Positions 46,433 through 55,350 of a stretch of 64,000 nt of DNA are shown piece after piece. The translations under genes and the position numbers were made by a program. The stretch spans positions 1 through 64,000 of the forward strand of contig NZ_UWFA01000380.1 in assembly GCF_900601905.1 (NCBI RefSeq). Reading direction: 5' to 3'. This DNA is from Pseudomonas viridiflava (GTDB lineage: Bacteria; Pseudomonadota; Gammaproteobacteria; Pseudomonadales; Pseudomonadaceae). The notes under the pieces are model-generated. The model saw only the letters and a program-made list of their open reading frames with translations. It had not been told where the DNA came from and did not search any database. Each line of letters starts with the position of its first letter. Positions within the stretch are counted from its first letter, which is position 1.

Positions 46433-46965
46433 AGCGCTGGATCCTGCTGCTGCCGCTGGCGATGTTCCTGGGGGTGGCGGTATTTCTGTATCGCGGCCTG
46501 TATCTGGACCCGGCCGAACTGCCTTCGGCGCTGATCGACAAGCCATTTCCGGAGTTTTCCCTGCCTGATGTACAGAGCGACAAGCTCATCACCCGCGCCG
46601 ACCTGTTGGGTAAACCGGCGCTGGTCAACGTCTGGGGCACCTGGTGCGTGGCCTGCCGCGTTGAACATCCGGTACTCAACAAACTGGCTCAGCAGGGCGT
46701 GGTGATCTACGGCATCAACTACAAGGACGTCAACGCCGACGCCTTGAAGTGGCTCAAGGACTTCCACAACCCGTATCAGCTCAATATCCGCGACGACGAA
46801 GGCAGCCTGGGCTTGAACCTGGGGGTCTACGGCGCGCCGGAAACCTTCCTGATCGACAGCAAGGGCATCATTCGGCACAAGTTTGTCGGTGTGGTGGATG
46901 AGACTGTGTGGCGTGAACAATTGGCCGGTCTATATCAAGGCCTGGTTGATGAGGCCAAGCAATGA
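46429..46965 (+). CDS. ccmG: Thiol:disulfide oxidoreductase CcmG (DsbE)
   Basis: Membrane-anchored periplasmic thioredoxin that keeps apocytochrome or CcmH reduced. 178 aa: N-terminal anchor (about 4-22), thioredoxin fold with active site WCVAC near 70-74 and the acidic GVYGAPETFLID segment. Overlaps ccmF and ccmH by four bases each. Confidence 0.95.
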   Translation: MKRWILLLPLAMFLGVAVFLYRGLYLDPAELPSALIDKPFPEFSLPDVQSDKLITRADLLGKPALVNVWGTWCVACRVEHPVLNKLAQQGVVIYGINYKDVNADALKWLKDFHNPYQLNIRDDEGSLGLNLGVYGAPETFLIDSKGIIRHKFVGVVDETVWREQLAGLYQGLVDEAKQ

Positions 46966-47432
46966 AGCGCTTGCTGGCTGCCTTTGTTTTCAGCCTTGGC
47001 CTCGTCAGCGTCGCCCATGCTGCCATTGACGCCTACGAGTTTCGCGATGATGCCGAACGGGCGCGCTATGCCGAGCTGACCCGAGAGCTGCGCTGCCCCA
47101 AATGCCAGAATCAGGACATCGCCGATTCCAACGCACCGATTGCCGCAGACCTGCGCAAAGAGATTTTCCGCATGCTCGGCGAAGGGCGCAGCAATCAGCA
47201 GATCATCGACTTCATGGTCGACCGCTATGGCGATTTTGTGCGTTACAAGCCTGCCCTCAGCGCCAAGACCTGGCTGCTCTGGTTTGGCCCTGCCGGTTTG
47301 TTGGTGGGTGGGCTGCTGGTGATTGGGGTGATTGTCGTGCGTCGTCGTGGCCAGGGTCGCCAGGAAGATGACGCGCTTTCCGACGAGGAGCGCAAGCGCC
47401 TCGCAACTCTGCTGGATAAGAACCGCGAATGA
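46962..47432 (+). CDS. ccmH: Cytochrome c maturation protein CcmH
   Basis: Periplasmic thioreductase that prepares the CxxCH cysteines. 156 aa: signal peptide (1-20, ending AHA), the RCPKC active site near residues 43-47, one transmembrane helix (about 104-126) and a short cytoplasmic tail. Overlaps ccmI by four bases. Confidence 0.95.
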   Translation: MKRLLAAFVFSLGLVSVAHAAIDAYEFRDDAERARYAELTRELRCPKCQNQDIADSNAPIAADLRKEIFRMLGEGRSNQQIIDFMVDRYGDFVRYKPALSAKTWLLWFGPAGLLVGGLLVIGVIVVRRRGQGRQEDDALSDEERKRLATLLDKNRE

Positions 47433-48634
47433 TTGATTTCTGGCTTGCTGCCGGCCTGCTGTTGCTGGTGGCCATGAGTTTTCTGCTGATTCCGGTGTTG
47501 CGCGGCCGTCGTGCGCAAAGCGAGGAAGACCGCACCGCCCTTAACGTTGCGCTGTATCAGGAACGCATCGCCGAGCTGCAGGCTCAGCAGGCGCAAGGGG
47601 TGTTGAGCGACCTACAAATGAACAGTGGTCGTGCTGAAGCGGCTCGTGAACTGCTCGCTGACACCGAAGGCTCCGAGCCGCTGCGAACCTCGAAGCTGGG
47701 CAAAGCCCTGCCGTTGCTGGCGGCGTTTCTAGTGCCGGTGCTGGGCCTTGGGCTGTATCTGCATTTCGGGGCCAGCGACAAAGTCGAATTGACCCGCGAG
47801 TTCTCTCAGCCGCCTGGCTCTATCGCCGAAATGACCAGCCGCCTGGAGCGCGCCGTCAAAGCCCAGCCAGACTCTGCGGAGGGGATTTATTTCCTGGCTC
47901 GCACCTACATGGCACAGGATCGTCCGGCCGACGCCGCCGCGATGTTCGAGCGTGCGGCGGCACTGGCGGGTCGTCAGCCAGAGTTGCTCGGCCAGTGGGC
48001 GCAGGCGTTGTACTTTGCTGGTGGCAAGAAATTCACGCCCCACGTTGAAGCCTTGACGGCAGAAGCACTGCAGGCTGATCCCAAAGAAGTCACCAGCCTG
48101 GGGCTGCTGGGCATTGCCGCGTTTGAAGGTCAGCGCTATCAACAGGCGGTGGATTTCTGGACGCGCCTGCTGGCCGTGTTGCCGCCGCAGGATCCATCCC
48201 GCCAAGCGCTGGAGGGGGGTATCGCCCGTGCCCATGAAAAGCTGGTTGAGAGTGGCGCCAAGGTTGAACAGCCGGTAGCCGAGGCGACCCAGGCTGCCTC
48301 GATCAAAGTCCGCGTGGACCTGGCTGCTGATCTCAAAGGCAAAGTGGCTCCGGGCGACAGCGTGTTCATCTTCGCTCGGGCGGTCGGCGGGCCACCGGCG
48401 CCACTGGCGGTGAAACGATTGACCGTTGCCGATCTGCCCGCCGTGGTCGAGCTGAGTGATGCCGACGCCATGATGACGCAACTGAAACTGTCGAACTTTC
48501 CGGAAGTCCAACTCGTGGCGCGGATCTCCCGCGCAGGTCAGCCGACCACCGGCGAGTGGATCGGCCGCGGCAAGCCCCTGGCGAGCAACACCAAGGCCTT
48601 GCAGACACTGACCATCGACAGCCCCGAACAATAG
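47429..48634 (+). CDS. ccmI: Cytochrome c maturation chaperone CcmI
   Basis: Holds the apocytochrome C-terminus for the heme lyase. 401 aa: membrane helices at about 3-22 and 92-112, a cytoplasmic leucine-rich loop between them, TPR repeats (about 130-275), and a C-terminal periplasmic domain (about 290-400). Last recognised gene of the ccm operon; a small lipoprotein gene follows after 11 bases. Confidence 0.94.
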   Translation: MIDFWLAAGLLLLVAMSFLLIPVLRGRRAQSEEDRTALNVALYQERIAELQAQQAQGVLSDLQMNSGRAEAARELLADTEGSEPLRTSKLGKALPLLAAFLVPVLGLGLYLHFGASDKVELTREFSQPPGSIAEMTSRLERAVKAQPDSAEGIYFLARTYMAQDRPADAAAMFERAAALAGRQPELLGQWAQALYFAGGKKFTPHVEALTAEALQADPKEVTSLGLLGIAAFEGQRYQQAVDFWTRLLAVLPPQDPSRQALEGGIARAHEKLVESGAKVEQPVAEATQAASIKVRVDLAADLKGKVAPGDSVFIFARAVGGPPAPLAVKRLTVADLPAVVELSDADAMMTQLKLSNFPEVQLVARISRAGQPTTGEWIGRGKPLASNTKALQTLTIDSPEQ

Positions 48635-48645
48635 AGAGCACATCT

Positions 48646-49041
48646 ATGTACCGCGCAGCCGCACGTATTACCTTGTTGGGTCTGGTCATGGGCTTGAGTG
48701 CGTGTGCGGTCCAGCCCACCGGGCCGCGCAGCCAGGAGCCGATCCAGACGCTCCCCGGCAAAACGACCCCAGGCAAACCCTCTGCACCGGTCACGCCAAA
48801 GGCGCCAGCAGCGGGCCCGAAAACCTCCAGCAACTTCGCACCACCACCGGGTGGCAACAGCCACTGGGACGCCAAGTTGGGCGTGCACGTACTGGATGAC
48901 CAAACCGACACCTTCTACCGCCAGCGCACCTACTACCGCTGGAACAACGGCTGGAGCTGGTCAACCAGCCGTAATGGGCCATGGCAGGCAACCGATTCGA
49001 GCGGCGTGCCGGCCGGGTTGGGGAAGCAGTTCGGGAATTGA
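48646..49041 (+). CDS. Small lipoprotein of unknown function
   Basis: 131 aa. Signal peptide with lipobox LSAC and acylated Cys at residue 20, then a Pro/Thr/Lys-rich flexible stretch (about 22-65), then a small domain with HWDAKLGVHVLDDQTDTFYRQ and many Trp/Tyr/Asn (YYRWNNGWSW). The frame opens at 48556, but the lipoprotein start at 48646 is convincing. Close to ccmI and possibly co-transcribed. I do not recognise a function. Confidence 0.8.
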   Translation: MYRAAARITLLGLVMGLSACAVQPTGPRSQEPIQTLPGKTTPGKPSAPVTPKAPAAGPKTSSNFAPPPGGNSHWDAKLGVHVLDDQTDTFYRQRTYYRWNNGWSWSTSRNGPWQATDSSGVPAGLGKQFGN

Positions 49042-49058
49042 ATAGCCGATAAACGGAA

Positions 49059-49352
49059 CCTGTAGGAGCGCACGAGCAGCACGAGCCCGCGATGGCGGTC
49101 TGTCTGATACACCGCCATCGCTGGCCTCGTAACCTCGGTGAGCGCCTACAGGTTCGGCGTTATTTCAGACCCACCTCGAGCCCTTGATATACCGCCATCG
49201 CGACCGTCGTAACCTCCGATGGCTCCTACAGGATGTGAGTTATTTCAGGCACACCGCGAACCTGTAGGAGCGCACGAGCAGCGCGAGTACGCGAAGGCGG
49301 CCTGTCTGACACGCCGCCATCGCTGGCCTCGTAACCCCGCTGAGCGCCTACA
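49059..49352. repeat. Array of REP-type repeats
   Basis: Three units at about 49059-49151, 49160-49233 and 49261-49352 share CCTGTAGGAGCGCACGAGCA, GCGATGGCGG and CTCGTAACC-type blocks, with arms that pair. It fills the gap after the lipoprotein gene. Related single arms occur at 13774 and 38943. Confidence 0.8.
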
Positions 49353-49382
49353 GGTTCCTTGTGCAACGCAGAACGCCCAATC

Positions 49383-49412
49383 AAAAACGGCGACCCCAAG
49401 GTCGCCGTTTTT
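49383..49412. terminator. Bidirectional intrinsic terminator
   Basis: AAAAACGGCGACC (49383-49395), loop CCAA, GGTCGCCGTTTTT (49400-49412). A perfect 13-bp stem with A and T tracts, just beyond the sbp stop on the minus strand; also usable from the left. Confidence 0.93.
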
Positions 49413-49430
49413 CATTTCAACTCAGGCAAA

Positions 49431-50429
49431 TCACTTGCCCGGATAGATCTGATCAAACACCCCACCGTCGTTGAAGTGGGTTTTCTGCACGGTGCGCCAG
49501 TCGCCAAAGGTTTTCTCTACCGAGAAGAAGTCGACTTTCGGGAAGCGGTCGGTGTATTTGGCCAGTACTGCCGCGTCCCGTGGGCGCAGGTAGTTTTTCG
49601 CGGCGATTTCCTGGGCTTCAGGGGACCACAGATATTTCAGGTACTCCTCGGCGGCGGCGCGGCTGTCTTTCTTGTCGACGACTTTATCGACCACGCTCAC
49701 CGGCGGCTCGGCTTCCGCTGACACGCTTGGATAAACCACTTCGAACTGATCACGGCCAAACTCGCGGGCGATCATTTCGGCTTCGTTTTCAAAGGTCACC
49801 AGCACGTCGCCAATCTGGTTGGTCATAAAGGTAGTGGTCGCGCCACGGCCGCCGGTGTCGAGCACCGGTACATGTTTGAACAAGTCACCGACGAACTTTT
49901 TGGCTGCCGCTTCGTCACCACCGTTTTTCAGGGTGTAGCCCCACGCGGACAGATAGGTATAACGGCCGTTGCCCGAGGTTTTCGGGTTGGGCACGATGAC
50001 TTCTACGCCATCCTTGACCAAATCCGGCCAGTCTTTCAAAGCCTTGGGGTTGCCCTTGCGCACGATGAAGACAGTGGCCGAGGTGAACGGCGCGCTGTTG
50101 TTGGGCAGACGTGTGACCCAGTTGTCCGGGAGCAGTTTGCCGTTATCCGCCAGGGCGTTGATGTCGGTGGCCATGTTCATGGTGATCACGTCAGCCGGCA
50201 GGCCGTCGATGACCGAACGGGCTTGCTTGCTGGAGCCGCCGAAGGACATCTGCACAGTGATGTTTTCTTTGTGCTCGGCTTGCCAGTGTTGCTGGAACGC
50301 GCTGTTGTAGTCCTTGTAGAAGTCGCGCATCACGTCGTACGACACGTTGAGCAGGGTCGGGGCGGCCTGTGCCGCGCTGCCGAAAGCCAGGCCAGCGGCC
50401 AGTAACGAAGCGGCGAAAAGTTTGTTCAC
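49431..50429 (-). CDS. sbp: Periplasmic sulfate-binding protein Sbp
   Basis: Substrate-binding part of the sulfate/thiosulfate ABC importer. 332 aa: signal peptide ending AAQA|AP at about residue 22-23, then the conserved sulfate-binder segments LLNVSYDVMRDFY, SFGGSSKQARSV and TSGNGRYTYLSAWGY. Transport genes (cysTWA) are not in the window downstream. Only the terminator and repeats follow on this strand. Likely induced under sulfur limitation (family knowledge). Confidence 0.94.
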   Translation of the reverse strand: MNKLFAASLLAAGLAFGSAAQAAPTLLNVSYDVMRDFYKDYNSAFQQHWQAEHKENITVQMSFGGSSKQARSVIDGLPADVITMNMATDINALADNGKLLPDNWVTRLPNNSAPFTSATVFIVRKGNPKALKDWPDLVKDGVEVIVPNPKTSGNGRYTYLSAWGYTLKNGGDEAAAKKFVGDLFKHVPVLDTGGRGATTTFMTNQIGDVLVTFENEAEMIAREFGRDQFEVVYPSVSAEAEPPVSVVDKVVDKKDSRAAAEEYLKYLWSPEAQEIAAKNYLRPRDAAVLAKYTDRFPKVDFFSVEKTFGDWRTVQKTHFNDGGVFDQIYPGK

Positions 50430-50542
50430 TGCGCAATTCCTTTTTTTTGGATTTACAGACGTTGATGACCAGATCTTGAAAGCCAGCTGTTGATAGCGTT
50501 ATGCCCGCGACTATAGCCGGGCAGGCCTACACGCTTAAAGAC

Positions 50543-50566
50543 TTAAAAGGCATTTGCTTATGCCTT
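50543..50566 (-). terminator. Terminator overlapping the ion-channel stop codon
   Basis: On the minus strand AAGGCAT (50566-50560) pairs with ATGCCTT (50553-50547) around a 6-base loop, followed by TTAAG. The TAA stop (50560-50558) lies at the edge of the stem and in the loop. Confidence 0.6.
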
Positions 50567-51391
50567 ATTTTCAGCCCGTGGAAACAATGCGTTGCCGCAA
50601 CGCGAACAGAACGCCGCGCCGTGTTCGTGGCTGTTCTTGGCGCAGACCGGGCAATCATGTTTGAGCTGCTCGCCGCGCATGGCGGTGGCCAGTTCGGCAG
50701 TGAAGATCCCGGTGGGTACGGCGATGATCGAATAGCCGGTGATCATTACCAGGGCCGAGAGCATCTGGCCCACAGGGGTCCTGGGCACGATGTCGCCGTA
50801 GCCGACGGTGGTCAGCGTCACAATGGCCCAGTAGATCCCTTTGGGAATGCTGGTGAACCCATGCTCCGGGCCTTCGATCACGTACATCAGCGTGCCGAAC
50901 ACCACGACAAGGGTCGACACGCTGAGCAGAAACACGATGATCTTCTGTTTGCTGCCGCGCAGGGCCGAGAGCAGGTAATTGGCCTGCTTGAGGTACGGGC
51001 TGAGTTTGAGCACCCGGAATATCCGCAGCATGCGAATCACCCGCACAATCAGCAGGAACTGCGCATCGCTGTAATAGATCGCCAGAATACCGGGGACGAT
51101 GGCCAGCAGATCCACCAGCCCATAAAAGCTGAACGCGTATTGCAGCGGGCGAGGGGAGCAGTACAGGCGCAGGGCGTATTCAACGATGAAAATCGCCGTG
51201 AATGCCCATTCGGCGTAGGCCAGCAGAGTGCCGTACTGGGTGTGAACGGCCGGGATACTGTCGAGGATCACCACAATCAGGCTGAGCAGAATGACCGCCA
51301 GCAGGGTCTGGTCAAAAAGCCGCCCTTTGGGGGTGTCGGTCTGAAAGATGACGATGCGCAGTTGTTCGCGGCGACTGATGTTGCTGTCCAT
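50558..51391 (-). CDS. Voltage-gated-type potassium channel with C-terminal zinc ribbon
   Basis: 277-aa six-helix ion transporter. S1-S3 at about 27-110, a short S4 with regularly spaced Arg (RVIRMLRIFRVLK, 117-129), S5, pore loop with selectivity filter TVGYGD (195-200), S6. After S6 there is no RCK domain. Instead there is a short tail with C247-P-V-C250 and C262-S-R-C265, a probable zinc ribbon. Selective K+ passage is expected from the filter; gating by the ribbon is speculation. Confidence 0.88.
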   Translation of the reverse strand: MDSNISRREQLRIVIFQTDTPKGRLFDQTLLAVILLSLIVVILDSIPAVHTQYGTLLAYAEWAFTAIFIVEYALRLYCSPRPLQYAFSFYGLVDLLAIVPGILAIYYSDAQFLLIVRVIRMLRIFRVLKLSPYLKQANYLLSALRGSKQKIIVFLLSVSTLVVVFGTLMYVIEGPEHGFTSIPKGIYWAIVTLTTVGYGDIVPRTPVGQMLSALVMITGYSIIAVPTGIFTAELATAMRGEQLKHDCPVCAKNSHEHGAAFCSRCGNALFPRAENKA

Positions 51392-51458
51392 GGTGTTTTC
51401 CGGATCAAAGATCGGGACAGTCTACGCAGGTTTTGGGTTTGGATTACATGCGCGCCAT

Positions 51459-51491
51459 GGGACCGGCTTCAGCCGGGAAGAGGCCGGTCCC
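51459..51491. repeat. REP hairpin after the MCP gene
   Basis: GGGACCGG (51459-51466) and CCGGTCCC (51484-51491) form a perfect 8-bp stem with an internal GGCTTCAGCC. It sits 6 bases past the mcp stop and could shield or end that transcript. Confidence 0.75.
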
Positions 51492-51497
51492 AAGGTG

Positions 51498-53129
51498 CTA
51501 AACCCTGAACTGCTTCAACAAGCCGTTCAGCTGCTCACTCAACCCGCGCAGGTGCAGGCTGGCCTCGCTGGAGTGCACGGCCGCCAGTGCGGTGTTTTGC
51601 GACAGCTGCGCCGCTTGAGTGACGTTCTGGTTGATGTCTTCCACAACGTGGGATTGCTGCAGCGTGGCGCTGGCGATCGAGGCGTTGAGGCTGTTGAGAT
51701 TGCGTAATGCCTGGCTGATGGAGGTGAGGCTCTGGCCAGCCTGATTGGCTTGTTCAATGGTCAGTTGCGACGAATGACTGCTGTCGGCGATGACTTTCAC
51801 GGCCGCATCGGAATGCTTTTGCAGGCGCTCGATCATGCCCTGGATTTCCGCAGTGGACTTCTGCGTGCGTTGCGCCAGCAGCCGGACTTCATCGGCCACC
51901 ACGGCAAAGCCGCGACCCTGCTCACCCGCGCGGGCGGCTTCGATAGCGGCGTTGAGGGCCAGCAGATTGGTCTGTTCGGCAATCGAGCTGATGACTTCCA
52001 GCACACCACCGATCTGAGTGCTTTCCGAGGCCAGGGTGCGAATCACTTCCACTGCCTGACCAATGGTGCCGGACAGGTGATCGATCTGCCGCAGGCTGCT
52101 GTCGATGTTGATCTGGCCCTGATGCGCCTGGGATTCGGCATCGCGCATTTCTTTGGCCGCATGTTCGGCGTTTTTCGCCACGTCCTGCACGCCATAGGTG
52201 ACTTCGTTGACGGCAGTCGCCACCAGTTCCATTTGCTGCGATTGCTGTTGGCTGCGAGTCTGCGCCTGGTCAGCGCTGCTGCCCAGTTCCGAAGACGCCT
52301 GCTCCAGGCCTAGCGCGGAGGCCTGGAGCTGGGTGATCACGCCGCGCAGCTTGGTGGTGAACGCATTGAAGTGCGTGGCCAGTTGCGTGACTTCGTCGTT
52401 GCCTTGAGTTTTCAGGGTGCGGGTGAGATCGCTCTCGCCGCTGGCAATATCAGCCATGGCCTGCACCGACTCGCGCAACGGCTGCACGATGCTGCGTGCA
52501 ATGAGGATCACCAGCAGGCCCATGAAGGCAATGATTGCCAGGCTGAACAGACCGGCGTTGAGCATCTGATGACGGAACTCGGCCTGCACGTCGTCGACGT
52601 ACACCCCGGAACCAAGAATCCAGCCCCATGGCGCGAACAGCTGCACGTAGGAGATCTTTGGTACCGGATCAGTCGCCCCTGGCTTTGGCCAGCGGTACTG
52701 GATCATCCCTGCGCCTTTGGCCTTGGCCACGGCAACCATCTCGTTGAACACCGCGAAGCCGTCCGGGTCCTTGATGGCGGAAAGATCCTGGCCGTTCAGC
52801 TTGACGCTGACTGGGTGCATGATCATCACGGGGCGCAAATCGTTGATCCAGAAGTAATCAGTCTGGTTGTAGCGCAGGCCGCGAATCGCATCCAGTGCCT
52901 GTTTCTGCGCCTGTTCCTGAGTCAGCGTGCCGGCGGTCTGCAGGCCGTAGTAGTACTCAAGCACGCCACTGGTGCTCTGTACCACGTGCATGGTTTTTTC
53001 CGCCTTGGCGGCGTAGAGGTCGGTGTGCACTTGCTTGAGCATGGCGGCTGCCAGGATGAACAGCATCAGTACGGAGACGATGAGGATCAGCCAGAGTCGT
53101 CGGCTGATGGATAAACTGCGCATAGTCAT
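51498..53129 (-). CDS. Methyl-accepting chemotaxis protein with single Cache domain
   Basis: 543-aa chemoreceptor. Transmembrane helix 1 (about 12-32), periplasmic sCache_2-type sensor (about 35-185, with [16 protein letters not shown] and [14 protein letters not shown]), transmembrane helix 2 (about 190-210), HAMP (about 212-265), and signalling domain with hairpin tip [20 protein letters not shown]. sCache receptors often sense small carboxylates; the ligand here is not deducible. GGAG nine bases upstream supports the first Met. Probably reports to the CheA encoded at 30525. Confidence 0.93.
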   Translation of the reverse strand: MTMRSLSISRRLWLILIVSVLMLFILAAAMLKQVHTDLYAAKAEKTMHVVQSTSGVLEYYYGLQTAGTLTQEQAQKQALDAIRGLRYNQTDYFWINDLRPVMIMHPVSVKLNGQDLSAIKDPDGFAVFNEMVAVAKAKGAGMIQYRWPKPGATDPVPKISYVQLFAPWGWILGSGVYVDDVQAEFRHQMLNAGLFSLAIIAFMGLLVILIARSIVQPLRESVQAMADIASGESDLTRTLKTQGNDEVTQLATHFNAFTTKLRGVITQLQASALGLEQASSELGSSADQAQTRSQQQSQQMELVATAVNEVTYGVQDVAKNAEHAAKEMRDAESQAHQGQINIDSSLRQIDHLSGTIGQAVEVIRTLASESTQIGGVLEVISSIAEQTNLLALNAAIEAARAGEQGRGFAVVADEVRLLAQRTQKSTAEIQGMIERLQKHSDAAVKVIADSSHSSQLTIEQANQAGQSLTSISQALRNLNSLNASIASATLQQSHVVEDINQNVTQAAQLSQNTALAAVHSSEASLHLRGLSEQLNGLLKQFRV

Positions 53130-53394
53130 GGTGGGTTGCTCCGTATTCTTTTATTTATTTGAGCTTTATTTGAGCCGCGTTGCGCCGCTGGAAATACCGC
53201 AGGGTTCAGTCTCGATCCGATGATAGCCTTTTGCTGCCTGTCGTCTAGCCTCCCGCTACTAAAGTGGGTGTCGGCGCTGAAAGGATAAACCTGAGTCTGT
53301 GGTGGGAAAATTCTTCAATTACTACTCTGTATAGCCAATGGCTTACACGAACAGAAGAAATAAGCGCTATGTTCTGTCACATTTGCCGAGTACA
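53130..53394. other. Intergenic region between mcp and the Rsm-type RNA
   Basis: Holds the promoter of the minus-strand mcp gene and, further right, the upstream control region of the small RNA. AT-rich stretch TTTTATTTATTT at 53150-53161. No protein-coding gene is credible here. Confidence 0.6.
53328..53347 (+). promoter_or_regulatory. Palindrome resembling a GacA upstream activating sequence
   Basis: TGTATAGCCAATGGCTTACA. The right half CTTACA matches the GacA box half-site exactly and the left half TGTA partly; spacing is 20 rather than 18. It lies about 50-70 bases before the expected start of the Rsm-type RNA. Confidence 0.5.
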
Positions 53395-53512
53395 TTGGAT
53401 CCAACACCGAAGCAAAGGAAGTGCTTCGGAATCAAGGATGATTGACCATGCCAGGACGGCTACTGACAGGATGTCGGATGGTCAACAAAAAACCCGCTTC
53501 GGCGGGTTTTTG
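53395..53512 (+). ncRNA. rsmX: RsmX/RsmY/RsmZ-type regulatory RNA (sequesters RsmA/CsrA)
   Basis: Small RNA expected to bind RsmA/RsmE and free target mRNAs. Seven GGA motifs lie in about 80 bases (53397, 53417, 53428, 53436, 53454, 53469, 53476). Several are in hairpin loops: an 8-bp stem CCGAAGCA/TGCTTCGG with loop AAGGAAG (53407-53429), AATCA-AGGA-TGATT (53430-53443), GCC-AGGAC-GGC (53450-53460) and GAC-AGGAT-GTC (53465-53475). The last two are enclosed by TTGACCA/TGGTCAA. A strong terminator closes it. Length near 118 matches the family. The 5' end is uncertain: TATGTT at 53368 or TACATT at 53391 could be the -10 box. The choice among X, Y and Z rests only on general resemblance. Confidence 0.8.
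53487..53512. terminator. Terminator of the Rsm-type RNA
   Basis: AAAAAACCCGC (53487-53497), loop TTCG, GCGGGTTTTTG (53502-53512). Symmetric A/T tracts make it usable from both sides, so it may also end the minus-strand tetR transcript. Confidence 0.92.
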
Positions 53513-53541
53513 TTGTGTGCTGGAACGCCTCTGCGCGCAAC

Positions 53542-53576
53542 GTGGGACCGGTTTTGGCCGGGAAGAGGCCGGTACA
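53542..53576. repeat. Single REP hairpin
   Basis: GTGGGACCGGTTTTGGCCGG followed by GAAGAGGCCGGTAC; ACCGG and CCGGT arms pair. Lies between the RNA terminator and the end of the tetR gene. Confidence 0.6.
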
Positions 53577-53650
53577 TCCAATGCATATGCACTGACTTGT
53601 GCATCGCTTTCCCCGTTAAAGCCAGCCCTGCAAGAGCAAAACACAGCTTA

Positions 53651-54259
53651 TCAAGCATCCGGCGCGCACCCTTTGAGCACCAACCGGATAATCGTCTGGG
53701 TCGCGGCTTCGTAATCGCTGTCTTCCAGTCTGGTTTTGCCGGTGACAGTGGATATCTGCCAGTCAAAGTCGGCGTAAGTCTGGGTCGCGGCCCAGATGGT
53801 GAACATCAAGTGATGCGGGTCGATGGGGGCAATTTGTCCGCTGTCGATCCACGCCTGGATGCACTCGATATTGTGCCTGGCCTGGCTATTGAGCTGTTCG
53901 ACCTGTTCCGGGGTCAGGTGCGGCGCGCCGTGCATGATTTCACTGGCGAACACTTTCGAGGCAAACGGCAGGTCCCGGGAAATCACGATTTTGGAGCGAA
54001 TGTAGGCGCTCAGCACTTGTGCCGGGATGCCATCGCGATTGAAGGGCGTGGACGCCTGCAGGATCGGCTCGATAATGCTTTCAAGCACCTCGCGGTAGAG
54101 GTTTTCCTTGGACTTGAAGTAGTAATAGACATTGGGTTTGGGCAGCCCGGCCTTGGCGGCGATGTCGCTGGTCTTGGTCGCGGCAAAGCCCTTGTCGGCG
54201 AATTCCTCACTGGCGGCGCGCAGGATCAACGCTTTGTTGCGGTCGCGAATACTGCTCAT
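53651..54259 (-). CDS. TetR-family regulator, RutR-like
   Basis: 202-aa repressor. N-terminal HTH (about 10-55) with FADKGFAATKTSDIAAKAGLPKPNVYYYFKSKE in parts, and a C-terminal domain of the YcdC/RutR type (HGAPHLTPEQVEQLNSQ; IWAATQTYADFDWQ). RutR senses uracil or thymine and controls pyrimidine and purine breakdown genes in enterics. The frame opens at 54352, but ATG 54259 gives the standard start MSSIRDRNK with AAGGAAA upstream. Palindromes like RutR sites occur near the purine genes (56558, 56695, 61479). The link is inference. Confidence 0.8.
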   Translation of the reverse strand: MSSIRDRNKALILRAASEEFADKGFAATKTSDIAAKAGLPKPNVYYYFKSKENLYREVLESIIEPILQASTPFNRDGIPAQVLSAYIRSKIVISRDLPFASKVFASEIMHGAPHLTPEQVEQLNSQARHNIECIQAWIDSGQIAPIDPHHLMFTIWAATQTYADFDWQISTVTGKTRLEDSDYEAATQTIIRLVLKGCAPDA

Positions 54260-54425
54260 AAACCAGAGGTTTCCTTGCCCGGTCGGCGGTGGCGCATGGT
54301 AGCACCGGCCTCCCGACGCTCTCAAGATTGCCGTCGCACCCGCAGCCGACAATGAATCAATGCCGCCGCGTGACCTCTATAGCGCTGTGCTAAACATCAT
54401 TTATGACTGCTCAAGGATATGAATT

Positions 54426-55334
54426 GTGGCTGCTGGAAGCTTGCTGACCTTGCTGGATGACATCGCGACGCTGCTCGACGATGTTTCACTGGCTGCGAAA
54501 AAAACCGCCGGGGTGCTGGGCGACGACCTGGCACTGAATGCGCAACAGGTCACCGGGGTGTCCGCTGATCGTGAGCTGCCGGTGGTGTGGGCGGTGGCCA
54601 AGGGGTCGCTGCTCAACAAAGCGATTCTGGTGCCTGCAGCGTTGCTGATCAGCGCCTTCGCGCCGTGGGCCATTCTGCCTCTACTGATGATCGGCGGTGC
54701 CTTTCTGTGTTTCGAAGGCTTTGAAAAAGTCGCCCACAAATGGCTGCATCCCGAGACTGAACAGGAGCGCCAGGCGCGCAAACGTGCTGCCAACGACCAG
54801 AACGTCGACATGGTGGCTTTCGAGAAAGAACGCATCAAAGGCGCGGTCCGCACTGACTTCATTCTTTCGGCTGAAATCATCGTGCTGGCGCTGGGCGTGG
54901 TGTCGACCCGGCCATTCATGGATCAGGTCGGCGTGCTGGTCATCGTGGCGGTGCTGATCACCATCGGCGTTTATGGCCTGGTGGCAGGCATCGTCAAACT
55001 CGACGATCTGGGTCTGTACCTGAAAAAGAGCGCCCAGTCTGCCGTGCAGGGCATCGGTTCGGCACTGCTGTGGCTGGCTCCGGTATTGATGAAAATCCTT
55101 TCCATTGTCGGCACGGCGGCGATGTTCATGGTCGGCGGCGGCATCCTCACCCATGGCGTGCCGATGGTCCATCACTGGATTGAAGGTGTGACCGCGCAGG
55201 CGGCACAGGCCGTTGGCGGGTTTTCGATGATCGTGCCTACCTTGCTGGACGCCGTCGCCGGTATCATCGCCGGTGGGTTGATCCTGCTGCTGGTCACACT
55301 GGCGGGGAAACTCTGGACACGTATCCGGGCCTGA
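54426..55334 (+). CDS. DUF808 (YedI-type) inner membrane protein
   Basis: 302 aa. Starts GTG with [20 protein letters not shown], the family hallmark, followed by [20 protein letters not shown]. Several transmembrane segments at about 70-100, 150-200, 215-250 and 275-300. Function unknown; widely conserved in proteobacteria. Divergent from the tetR gene, with 166 bases between. Confidence 0.9.
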   Translation: MAAGSLLTLLDDIATLLDDVSLAAKKTAGVLGDDLALNAQQVTGVSADRELPVVWAVAKGSLLNKAILVPAALLISAFAPWAILPLLMIGGAFLCFEGFEKVAHKWLHPETEQERQARKRAANDQNVDMVAFEKERIKGAVRTDFILSAEIIVLALGVVSTRPFMDQVGVLVIVAVLITIGVYGLVAGIVKLDDLGLYLKKSAQSAVQGIGSALLWLAPVLMKILSIVGTAAMFMVGGGILTHGVPMVHHWIEGVTAQAAQAVGGFSMIVPTLLDAVAGIIAGGLILLLVTLAGKLWTRIRA

Positions 55335-55350
55335 GAGACGAGACGAAGCA

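Noticed and set aside
49059..49352. CRISPR array
   Set aside because: Repeats are REP-type, palindromic, in alternating orientation, without uniform spacers or cas genes.
53264..54355. Plus-strand ORF of 363 codons
   Set aside because: It runs antisense through the tetR gene and through the Rsm-type RNA and its terminator; its composition is that of a shadow frame.
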